Source of the DNA: WTFY01 sp965203725
GTDB lineage: Bacteria > Pseudomonadota > Gammaproteobacteria > UBA4575
Assembly (NCBI GenBank): GCA_965203725.1
Contig: CBDBDH010000003.1
Span: forward strand, 248,001 to 312,000
Reading direction: 5' to 3'
Length of the DNA: 64,000 bases
A model generated the notes under the pieces. It ran no database searches. It saw nothing but the letters and a program-made list of their open reading frames with translations, and had not been told where the DNA came from. Position numbers and translations under genes: made by a program. Shown here one piece after another: positions 25,903 to 32,976 of the stretch. Position 1 is the first letter of the stretch; each line of letters begins with the position of its first letter.

Positions 25903-26872
25903 ATTCGCTCTCCGGCTCGGGACTTCCGCTTGGTTTCCCGTGCATGTCCGCATGCGCGGAGAGGCTTTCCAGGAAGTCGTTCAGTTCGGGGCTCAACGGT
26001 GCTGTTATAGCATATTTCACGCCGTTGCTTCGACACCGGAAGGTGAGCCTCGAGGCATGCAGGAACATGCGCCTGAGCCCGTCCTTGCGCAAGGCGCGGT
26101 TGAAGGGGAAATCCCCGTATTTCGGGTCCCCTGCCACCGGATGGCCGGCCTGCGCGGCGTGGATGCGGATCTGGTGGGTGCGCCCGGTGCGGATCCTGAT
26201 TTTCATCAGGGAAAGCCCGTCAAAGACCCGCAGTGGATGAAAGTGGCTGATGGCCTCGCGGTAGCGCCCGTTCGCCCCGTCGGGGCCGGGCCGCTCCGCC
26301 TTCTTTTTCAACGGCACGCGGATCTTCCTCGCCCCCTGGTTCCAGGCCCCCTTGACCAGGGCCAGGTACTCCTTTTCGATTTCGCGGTCCCGGAGCAGCG
26401 CGTGCAGCTCGCCCAGCATGGCCTTGTCCTTGGCGATGAGCAGGCAGCCGCTGGTGTGGCGGTCCAGACGGTGCGCGAGCTCCAGGAAGGGGGCCTCCGG
26501 ACGAAGGGCCCGCACCACCTCGATCACACCGAACGGCGCCAGGTGACCCGGGTGCACGGCGATGCCCGCCGGCTTGTTGATGGCAAGCACCGATGCGTCC
26601 TCGTACAGGATGCGCGAGCGGATCACGGAGCGGATGTCCTGCGGGATCACCGGTGTGCGGGCCGGTGCGGTGCGCAGCGGCGGAACCGTCACCGTGTCAT
26701 TCGCGACCAGCCGGTGGGTTTGGCGGATGCGCCTGCCGTTGATGCGGATCTTGCCGGTGCGCAGCAAGCGGTAGATGAGACCCTTGGGGACCCCCTTGAG
26801 GTTCGCGAACAGGAAGTTGTCGATGCGCTGGCCTTCCCGGGTGGAATCGATGACATAGGTGGTCGGCTTCAT
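25892..26872 (-). CDS. rluC: 23S rRNA pseudouridine synthase RluC
   Basis: The 326-residue protein has an N-terminal S4 domain (residues 10-75) and the catalytic motif in ELAHRLDRHTSGCLL with the catalytic Asp, followed by GRTHQIRIHAAQAGHPVAGDPKYG. It belongs to the RluA family; position beside rpmF/plsX and size match RluC, which modifies 23S U955, U2504 and U2580. RluD is the other possibility. It is divergent from rne across 428 bp, the same juxtaposition as in E. coli. Confidence 0.9.
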   Translation of the reverse strand: MKPTTYVIDSTREGQRIDNFLFANLKGVPKGLIYRLLRTGKIRINGRRIRQTHRLVANDTVTVPPLRTAPARTPVIPQDIRSVIRSRILYEDASVLAINKPAGIAVHPGHLAPFGVIEVVRALRPEAPFLELAHRLDRHTSGCLLIAKDKAMLGELHALLRDREIEKEYLALVKGAWNQGARKIRVPLKKKAERPGPDGANGRYREAISHFHPLRVFDGLSLMKIRIRTGRTHQIRIHAAQAGHPVAGDPKYGDFPFNRALRKDGLRRMFLHASRLTFRCRSNGVKYAITAPLSPELNDFLESLSAHADMHGKPSGSPEPESEYGT

Positions 26873-27300
26873 GATGGATCCACAGCGTGCTGGCGCCAGC
26901 CCGGTTGCACCGGTGATCGGGAGCAGCGTGTACCGCGACAGTATAACTTGTGAATTTCGGAATAGTTACGTACCATTGCTGTCACGGTGCCAACGATGAA
27001 ATGCATGTTTGATGCGGCACCGTCTTAAGTGTTGGATTTTCCGCTTGCATGGCCCCGGGCGTTTCTGCCACGGCTGTGGAAGCAAGCTTGAGCCGTACCG
27101 GCTGACGGGTTCACAAGGAACCCCGCGAATCGGTTCAGAGTAAAAAATGATTGGTTTATTAAGTTTCACAGTCCACTTGTTCCACGGACCCCTCTCCACT
27201 GAACCTGCAGGCCAGGCACATCAAGGCCCTGGGGGAACTCTCATGGAGCGGCATTCAGTACATGCGTCGCGTGGAAAGCGGGCACTACACAGAGTTAGCA
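26873..27300. other. 428-bp rluC-rne intergenic region, probable rne leader
   Basis: No ORF is supported. In E. coli the rne transcript begins in the rluC-rne gap and has a long 5' UTR through which RNase E autoregulates. The spacing here permits a leader of similar length. AT-rich patches near 26941-26960 and 27147-27170 are possible promoter sites, but no paired -35/-10 is convincing. I could not identify the hairpins of the E. coli leader. Confidence 0.4.
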
Positions 27301-29502
27301 ATGAAAAGAATCCTAGTCAATGCCACGCAACAAGAAGAGTTGCGGGTCGGGATGGTCGATGGACAGCGACTGTACGATCTCGACATCGAATTACCTTCAA
27401 GAAACCAGAGAAAAGATAACATCTACAAAGGCACCATCACCCGGATTCAGCCGAGTCTGGAGGCTGCCTTTGTCAATTACGGTGCCGAACGCCACGGCTT
27501 TCTGCCCTTCAAGGAAATCTCGCGCGATTTCCTGAGCGGTTCGCCCAGCAACAACGGAGAACGGGTACCGATCCGCAACCTCATCTCCGAGGGCCAGGAA
27601 ATCATCGTACAGGTCGAGCGCGAAGAGCGGGGCAACAAGGGTGCGGCCCTGACCACGTACATCAGCCTCGCCGGGCGCTACCTCGTCCTGATGCCGAACA
27701 ATCCGCGCGCGAACGGCGTGTCCCGGCGCATCGAAGGCGACGACCGCGACGAGGTCCGAAACGTGCTGTCCAAGCTTGACGTACCCAAGGGCATGGGAGT
27801 CATCGCGCGAACGGCCGGGGTGGGACATGCACCGGAAGAGCTCCAGTGGGACCTCGACTACCTGCAAAAGGTCTATGCCTCCATCAAGGCCGCTGCCGAT
27901 TCCAGGAACAAGCCGTTCCTGATCTACCAGGAGAGCAACGTCATCATCCGGGCATTGCGCGACCACCTGAGGGATGACATCAGCGAGATCATCATCGACG
28001 ACCCGGACGTGTTCCGTGATGCGAAGAAGTTCGTCGAGCAGGTCATGCCGCACAACCTCAAAAAACTCAAGCACTATGAAGACCATGTTCCCCTGTTCAA
28101 CCGCTACCAGATCGAATCGCAGATCGAGGCCGCGTTCGAGCGTGAAGTCTCCCTGCCCTCCGGCGGGTCCATGGTCATCGATCACACGGAGGCCATGATC
28201 TGCATCGACATCAACTCGGCCAAGGCGACCAAGGGCAGCGACATCGAGGAAACCGCACTCAACACCAACCTCGAGGCCGCGGACGAGACCGCGAGGCAGT
28301 TGCGCCTGCGCGACCTCGGCGGACTGATCATCATCGACTTCATCGACATGACGCCCGAGAAAAACCGCCGCGAAGTGGAAAGGCGCCTGCGCGAGGCGCT
28401 CAAGATCGACCGTGCCCGTGTTCAGGTCGGACACATCTCCCAGTTCGGGCTGCTGGAGATGTCGCGCCAGCGACTGCGACCCTCGCTGGAAGAGTCGAGC
28501 CAGATCGTATGCCCGCGTTGCAGCGGCCATGGAACGATCCGCAGCATCGAGTCGCTTGCACTTGCGGTGCTTCGCCTGATCGAGGATGAGGCCATGAAGG
28601 AAAGCACGGGCAAGGTCATCGCCAAGCTCCCGGTCGAAGTCACGAGCTTTTTGCTGAATGAAAAGCGCACCGGCATCAGCGAAATCGAGGCGCGCCACGA
28701 CGTGCAACTCCTGATCGTACCGGACCCGAACCTGGAAACCCCGCACTTCACCGTCGAAAGGGTACGCAGCCAGGATGCCAAACCCGGCCAGAAACCGAGC
28801 TACGAGCATATCCCCCAGGAAGAGACCGGGCTCGCGCCCTACCGACAAGCTCCGGCGGCAGTGGAACAGCCTGCCGTGAAATCCATCCATGCGAGCACCC
28901 CGGCCCCTCCCTCGAAGACACAGTCCGACCCCAAGGGGCGTGCACCTCGTCCATTGAAAGCCCTTTTCGGATGGCTTTCCGGCGGCAACAAGACTTCGGA
29001 AGAGGCCCCGCCGGCCAAGGTGAAGGAGCCCTCTGGCGAGCCCCGCTCCACGACACGCACCCGCAGTGATCAAAGAAGGCGGGGATCACGTGATCATGGG
29101 CGCGGCGGCCACCGGCGCAGGGACGGTTCCCGGCGAACGGACGGCCAGCGCAGGGACGGTTCCAGAAGAGCGGACGGCCAGCGCAGGGACGGCTCCAGGA
29201 GAGCGGACGGTCAGCGCAAGGATGGTTCCAGAAGGACGGAGGGTCAGCGCAAGGACGGCTCCAGAAAAACGGACGATCAACGCAGGCCGGGCTCCGAGCG
29301 AAAAAGCCACGGCAGCCGGGACCAGGCCAGCGCCAAGCCAGTCGTGCCCCCGCCAACAGACTCGAGCAAGTCTGCGCCAGCGGACCCCGACCAGGCGAGA
29401 CCGGCAGACCCGGGCAAGTCCCCGCCAGCGGACTCCGGCCAGTCGCCACCAGCGAATCCGGGCCCGTCGCCATCGACGGACCCTGGCAAGTCTTCCTCGT
29501 AG
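27301..29502 (+). CDS. rne: Ribonuclease E
   Basis: Endoribonuclease of 733 residues and organiser of the RNA degradosome. It begins MKRILVNATQQEELRVG. An S1 domain (about 35-120), the 5'-sensor region and the DNase I-like domain with Asp residues in CIDINSAKAT and IIIDFIDM are followed by the zinc-link C404-P-R-C407. The catalytic half (~500 residues) is standard. The C-terminal half is short and low-complexity: five exact-length 11-residue basic repeats and then five 8-residue Pro-rich repeats, instead of the long scaffold with enolase/PNPase sites. The upstream in-frame codons at 27262 are less likely to be the start. Confidence 0.94.
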   Translation: MKRILVNATQQEELRVGMVDGQRLYDLDIELPSRNQRKDNIYKGTITRIQPSLEAAFVNYGAERHGFLPFKEISRDFLSGSPSNNGERVPIRNLISEGQEIIVQVEREERGNKGAALTTYISLAGRYLVLMPNNPRANGVSRRIEGDDRDEVRNVLSKLDVPKGMGVIARTAGVGHAPEELQWDLDYLQKVYASIKAAADSRNKPFLIYQESNVIIRALRDHLRDDISEIIIDDPDVFRDAKKFVEQVMPHNLKKLKHYEDHVPLFNRYQIESQIEAAFEREVSLPSGGSMVIDHTEAMICIDINSAKATKGSDIEETALNTNLEAADETARQLRLRDLGGLIIIDFIDMTPEKNRREVERRLREALKIDRARVQVGHISQFGLLEMSRQRLRPSLEESSQIVCPRCSGHGTIRSIESLALAVLRLIEDEAMKESTGKVIAKLPVEVTSFLLNEKRTGISEIEARHDVQLLIVPDPNLETPHFTVERVRSQDAKPGQKPSYEHIPQEETGLAPYRQAPAAVEQPAVKSIHASTPAPPSKTQSDPKGRAPRPLKALFGWLSGGNKTSEEAPPAKVKEPSGEPRSTTRTRSDQRRRGSRDHGRGGHRRRDGSRRTDGQRRDGSRRADGQRRDGSRRADGQRKDGSRRTEGQRKDGSRKTDDQRRPGSERKSHGSRDQASAKPVVPPPTDSSKSAPADPDQARPADPGKSPPADSGQSPPANPGPSPSTDPGKSSS
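29116..29280 (+). repeat. Five tandem 33-bp repeats inside rne
   Basis: Exactly 5 x 33 bp, each encoding a variant of RDGSRR(A/T)DGQR. The units differ by a few substitutions but not in length, so the reading frame is kept. The encoded Arg/Asp/Gly/Ser repeats should be disordered and RNA- or membrane-binding. Confidence 0.85.
29380..29499 (+). repeat. About five 24-bp repeats at the 3' end of rne
   Basis: The units encode P-A-D-P-G-K-S-P-like octapeptides (PADPDQAR, PADPGKSP, PADSGQSP, PANPGPSP, STDPGKSS). They are less regular than the 33-bp block but keep the frame. Confidence 0.7.
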
Positions 29503-29547
29503 AAGCCTCGTCGCGGGGCCGCAGCCCCTCTCCCAGGCCTTGCCGAA

Positions 29548-30087
29548 TCAGGCTTGTGCAGGGATTTCCAGCGCGTGCTGGACCTGGATATGCTCCAGCA
29601 GGGCGCTGCATGCATCCTCGATCATGTCCAGGACCGCTTCAAACCCGTCCAGCCCTCCGTAGTAGGGGTCGGGGACTTCCTCGCACTCGACATGACGGGC
29701 AAACTCCAGCAGCAAGTGCACCTTGTGGCGGTGGACCCGGTGACAGTGAGTCAGCAGATGCTCACGGTTCTGGTGGTCCATGGCAAGGATGAGGTCGAAC
29801 TCTGTGAAATCGGAGGCCCTGACCTTGCGGGCTCGCAGATGCTCCAGAGAATGGCCCCGTCGGGCTGCCACTGCCACAGCCCGCGAGTCCGGTGGCTCGC
29901 CGGTGTGGTAGGCATAGGTGCCGGCAGAGTCTACCGCGATGACCTCCTGCAGCTTGTGTTTTCGGACCAGGTCTTGAAAAACGCCATGAGCCATGGGAGA
30001 GCGGCAAATATTTCCCATACACACGAACAGGATGTTGATGTCCTTGCGTGTGGCCGGGCTGTCTGGGAGTTTCATTTCGATCTGCAT
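29548..30087 (-). CDS. Low-molecular-weight protein tyrosine phosphatase
   Basis: A 179-residue enzyme with the P-loop V-C-M-G-N-I-C-R-S (C23, R29 counted from this start), DSAGTYAYHTGEPPD and the general-acid motif PDPYYGG near 140. It dephosphorylates phosphotyrosine or arsenate-like oxyanions; there are no capsule or arsenic genes nearby to narrow this. Start codons at 30087 and 30075 are both possible; neither has a strong ribosome binding site. It converges on rne and lies just downstream of pyrC on the same strand. Confidence 0.87.
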   Translation of the reverse strand: MQIEMKLPDSPATRKDINILFVCMGNICRSPMAHGVFQDLVRKHKLQEVIAVDSAGTYAYHTGEPPDSRAVAVAARRGHSLEHLRARKVRASDFTEFDLILAMDHQNREHLLTHCHRVHRHKVHLLLEFARHVECEEVPDPYYGGLDGFEAVLDMIEDACSALLEHIQVQHALEIPAQA

Positions 30088-30133
30088 CCTGGTTGATTCG
30101 GGTGCACACTTGCAGGGGATCACCCGCCGGCCG

Positions 30134-31471
30134 CTAGCGGTCAAACGTCAGCCGTTCCCCCAGAAAGGGTTGCTCCGATACCCGGCCCTGCTCGTACACC
30201 ACCTGGCCGTTCAAGATGGTGGTGTCGATCGTCGAACGAAAGGTGTAGCCGGCAAACGGCGACCAGCCGCACTTGTACAGGACGCTGTCATCGGTCACGG
30301 TACAGGGCCTGGAGGCATCGATCAGCACCAGGTCGGCCCGGTAGCCTTCCTCGATGAATCCTCGCTCGGCGACCGAGAACCGCCGGGCCACGTTGTGGCT
30401 GGTCTTCTCCACGATTTTCTCCAGGCTCAGCACGCCGTCATGGTAATGCTCCATGAGGCTCAGCAGGGCATGCTGCACCAGCGGCAGTCCTGCAGGTGAC
30501 TCCAGGTAGTTGCCGGCCTTTTCCTCAAGCGTGTGCGGGGCATGGTCCGTGGCGATGATGTCGATACGGTCTTCCATGACGGCCTTGAGCAATCCTTCCC
30601 TGTCGCGAGCTGTCTTGATCGCCGGGTTGCATTTGACCAATGCACCGAGGGTGGCGTAATCCGCATCACTGAAGAACAGGTGGTGCACACAGACCTCCGC
30701 TGTGATGGGCTTGCCCTGAATCTTGCCTTTCGAGAACAGCTCCAGTTCCCGGGCCGTTGAGAGATGCAGGACGTGCAGTTGGGTACCATGCCGGGTTGCC
30801 AGGTCCACGGCCTTCACGGAAGACTTGTAGCAGGCCTCCTCCGAGCGGATGACCGGGTGGTATTCCTCTGGAATGTCATCCCCGTATTCGCGCTGGAACT
30901 TGCGAAGATTCTCGTTGATCATCGGCGAGTCTTCGCAATGCGTGATCACGGGTACGGGCGCGAATTCGAAAATACCCTCCAGGGCCTCATCGCGATCAAC
31001 CAGCAGGTTTCCGGTCGAGGCTCCCATGAATACCTTGATGCCGCAGGCGAGGTCTGTGGGCAGGCGCTTGATCTCTTCCAGGTTGTCATTGCTGGTACCC
31101 ATGTAGAAGGCGTAGTTCGCGCGCGCGCGATCGGCTGCGATCCGGTACTTGTCCCGCAGCCGCTCCACCGTCAGGGTCGGGGGCGAGACATTGGGCATGT
31201 CCATGAAGCTCGTGATGCCGCCGGCGATGGCCGCACGTGACTCGGTGGCGATCTCGGCCTTGTGGGTCAGGCCGGGCTCGCGAAAATGGACCTGGTCATC
31301 GATCATGCCGGGGATCAGGAACTTCCCGTTGGCATCAATGATGCGTTTTGCAGGCTGGTGCTGCAGGTCGGCACCGACCTGTGCGATCCGCTGGTCCGTG
31401 ACCAGGACATCCTGTTCGGAGATGACGTGATTGTTGATCAGGCTTGAATTGGTGATTAACAGGTCATGCAT
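30134..31471 (-). CDS. pyrC: Dihydroorotase, class I type
   Basis: Amidohydrolase of 445 residues cyclising carbamoyl-aspartate in pyrimidine synthesis. It has GMIDDQVHFREPGLTHK (55-71), GIKVFMGASTG with the carboxylated Lys, ITHCED, VLHLSTA and IATDHAPHT. The usual metal-binding H-x-H is Q-x-H here (Q60), a variant I recognise from a class I subgroup common in Bacteroidetes and some proteobacteria. All later metal ligands are present, so it is probably active. Hydantoinase-like activity is less likely given HFREPG. The end overlaps the 5' side of the phosphatase gene. Confidence 0.88.
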   Translation of the reverse strand: MHDLLITNSSLINNHVISEQDVLVTDQRIAQVGADLQHQPAKRIIDANGKFLIPGMIDDQVHFREPGLTHKAEIATESRAAIAGGITSFMDMPNVSPPTLTVERLRDKYRIAADRARANYAFYMGTSNDNLEEIKRLPTDLACGIKVFMGASTGNLLVDRDEALEGIFEFAPVPVITHCEDSPMINENLRKFQREYGDDIPEEYHPVIRSEEACYKSSVKAVDLATRHGTQLHVLHLSTARELELFSKGKIQGKPITAEVCVHHLFFSDADYATLGALVKCNPAIKTARDREGLLKAVMEDRIDIIATDHAPHTLEEKAGNYLESPAGLPLVQHALLSLMEHYHDGVLSLEKIVEKTSHNVARRFSVAERGFIEEGYRADLVLIDASRPCTVTDDSVLYKCGWSPFAGYTFRSTIDTTILNGQVVYEQGRVSEQPFLGERLTFDR

Positions 31472-31531
31472 GAAACTACTTCGCCGATATCCCCTTAAAA
31501 CCTGCGGGCCGCATGACGGCGGGAACGTTCC

Positions 31532-31723
31532 TCATTGCAGCCGGTTCACGAGCCGGTACACAGCAATCAGTATCCCGAAGCCCACGTACATCCCCAGCAG
31601 GCAGATCAGCATCAGGATTCCCAGCCCGGGCTCGATGGTACCGGAACGAACCAGCGCGAACACCCCGATTGCAATGCCGATGAATGCAGAAACAGCCGCT
31701 GCGACAGCCAGTAATTTTGTCAT
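31532..31723 (-). CDS. Small two-helix membrane protein (hypothetical)
   Basis: A 63-residue protein with two hydrophobic segments, AVAAAVSAFIGIAIGVFALV and GILMLICLLGMYVGFGILIAVY, separated by a short charged turn. No family is recognised. The ATG has a GGGAT-like purine tract 5 nt upstream. It is on the strand of pyrC but 60 bp upstream of it. Compact, start-to-stop hydrophobic pattern makes a real gene likelier than a shadow. Confidence 0.55.
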   Translation of the reverse strand: MTKLLAVAAAVSAFIGIAIGVFALVRSGTIEPGLGILMLICLLGMYVGFGILIAVYRLVNRLQ

Positions 31724-31937
31724 GAAATCCCGTATGAATTTCCCGCGTCCAGGGTACCAGCCTCACCTTACACGAAAATATCCCGGGATTCATGAATCTC
31801 CTGGCGATTATCCCCGGGAAATGGGTAGAGCAGGCCTTGCACAATTTTGGCCATGGATGGCAGAATCAGCGGCCTTTCTTCATGTACCGGTTGTCTGGCT
31901 GCAAAGCGGCGTACAGCCGGTGCATTGTTTTCCGGTA

Positions 31938-32008
31938 TGAGTACAATGAGATCGGGGACGTGGGCCTTGTGGAAAGGCTACAAGCGGCGCAAAAAGCAAA
32001 GGTAGTCA
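31938..32008 (+). pseudogene. Possible C-terminal remnant of a RelE/HigB-type toxin
   Basis: The frame ends in WALWKGYKRRKKQR just before the antitoxin gene. This basic tail resembles the C-terminus of RelE/HigB-type toxins that normally precede such antitoxins. The rest of the toxin is missing and the region in front does not read as one. The match is short and I hold it loosely. Confidence 0.25.
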
Positions 32009-32009
32009 T

Positions 32010-32324
32010 ATGGTATTAACACGCGATTTTAGAACCACCATTTTGGAGCGGGCGCAGACTGATCCTGAATTCCGTGTGGGCTTGCTTGCCGAAGCTGCTG
32101 AGTGTTTGCTGAATAACGAACCTGAGGTGGCCAAAACGTTGCTGCGCGATTACGTGAATGCAACTATCGGCTTTCAGGGCTTGGCTGAAATCGTGGACAA
32201 AAAACCCACTAGCCTAATGCGAATGCTCAGCGACAAGGGCAACCCCAGCTTGGGTAATATTTCGCAAGTGCTGGCAGCTGTGCGTGAACATGAAGGCGTT
32301 CATTTGCATGTGAGTGCTGCATAA
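32010..32324 (+). CDS. Addiction-module antidote/HigA-like HTH protein, orphan
   Basis: The 104-residue protein has TLLRDYVNATIGFQGLAEIVDKKPTSLMRMLSDKGNPSLGNISQVLAAVREHEGVHL, the Xre-like helix-turn-helix of the HI1420/putative antidote family. Such antidotes sit behind a RelE/HigB-type toxin; here no intact toxin precedes it. It is therefore an orphan antitoxin or a stand-alone regulator. The gene is less GC-rich than its surroundings, and integrase debris follows within 100 bp, both signs of acquired DNA. Confidence 0.75.
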   Translation: MVLTRDFRTTILERAQTDPEFRVGLLAEAAECLLNNEPEVAKTLLRDYVNATIGFQGLAEIVDKKPTSLMRMLSDKGNPSLGNISQVLAAVREHEGVHLHVSAA

Positions 32325-32404
32325 CCAAATGACTGCTTTATAGATGTCAGTCTACGGGCGTAGCGGATAAGGTTATAGGCAATACCAGCAGAGCGCATTC
32401 TGTC

Positions 32405-32564
32405 AAAAATGCGCACCTGCGGTACACCTGGGCCAACTGGCATGTCCAGCAGGGAACGCCGTTGCAGATGTTGCAGGAACTGGGCGGCTAGTCGGACTAC
32501 TCGATGATCTTCCAGCACGCCTACTTGTCGGTCGAGCATCTAGCGAAGTATGCCGACTGCCTCT
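32405..32564 (+). pseudogene. C-terminal fragment of a phage-type tyrosine integrase, with internal stop
   Basis: The frame reads LRYTWANWHVQQGTPLQMLQELGG, then TAG (32489-32491), then SDYSMIFQHAYLSVEHLAKYAD. This is the HxxR-to-Tyr end of phage integrases of the LRHTWASWHVQ...LQELGGWS...YAHL type. The catalytic His is Tyr, the Trp after LGG is a stop (TGG to TAG), and the N-terminal two thirds are absent. It is a decayed integrase end. Confidence 0.7.
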
Positions 32565-32648
32565 CGCCGCCCCGGCCGGTTAGCCAAAATCGGCAGAGAA
32601 GAAGAGCAATCAGGTATGCATCTAATTGCGTGATCCAACAAGTTAAAA

Positions 32649-32694
32649 TGACGCGCCCGGGGAGGTTCGAACTCCTGACCGCCTGGTTCGCAGG
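32649..32694 (-). other. 3' fragment of a tRNA, probable attachment-site scar
   Basis: The minus strand reads GGAGTTCGAACCTCC followed by CGGGCGCG and TCA: a T-arm and acceptor 3' strand of an Arg-like tRNA. No D-arm or 5' acceptor follows upstream, so it is only the 3' part. It lies 85 bp from the integrase fragment, as expected for a prophage or island end. Confidence 0.5.
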
Positions 32695-32753
32695 CAGCAG
32701 GCAAGCACAGACTTTAGGATTTATGCGCTGAAGGCGTGTAATGTATTCAGGAA

Positions 32754-32818
32754 GCCACCTGCCGGGTACTCCACGGTGTGTGCAAACATTCGCATGGGGC
32801 AGATACTCGGCAGGTGGC
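32754..32818. repeat. Perfect 11-bp inverted repeat with 43-bp spacer
   Basis: GCCACCTGCCG (32754-32764) and CGGCAGGTGGC (32808-32818) are exact reverse complements. No coding frame spans it. It precedes a terminator-like hairpin by 40 bp, so a small structured RNA is possible. Confidence 0.5.
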
Positions 32819-32859
32819 AGAACGCTTGATTCCTGCCAGGCCATGAGCCTGTAAGAGAT

Positions 32860-32891
32860 GGGGCAGGCTCGTTAGGACCTGCCCCGGTTTT
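32860..32891 (+). terminator. Rho-independent terminator-like hairpin
   Basis: Arms GGGGCAGG (32860-32867) and CCTGCCCC (32878-32885) with a 10-nt loop are followed by GGTTTT on the plus strand. Confidence 0.6.
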
Positions 32892-32976
32892 CGTGAGCGT
32901 ACGAAATTTGGGAGCTTCGATTACTCACTGCAAAGGGGCGAAAATCATACTAAACGCCCCCTTGTTCTTTTGGGAG

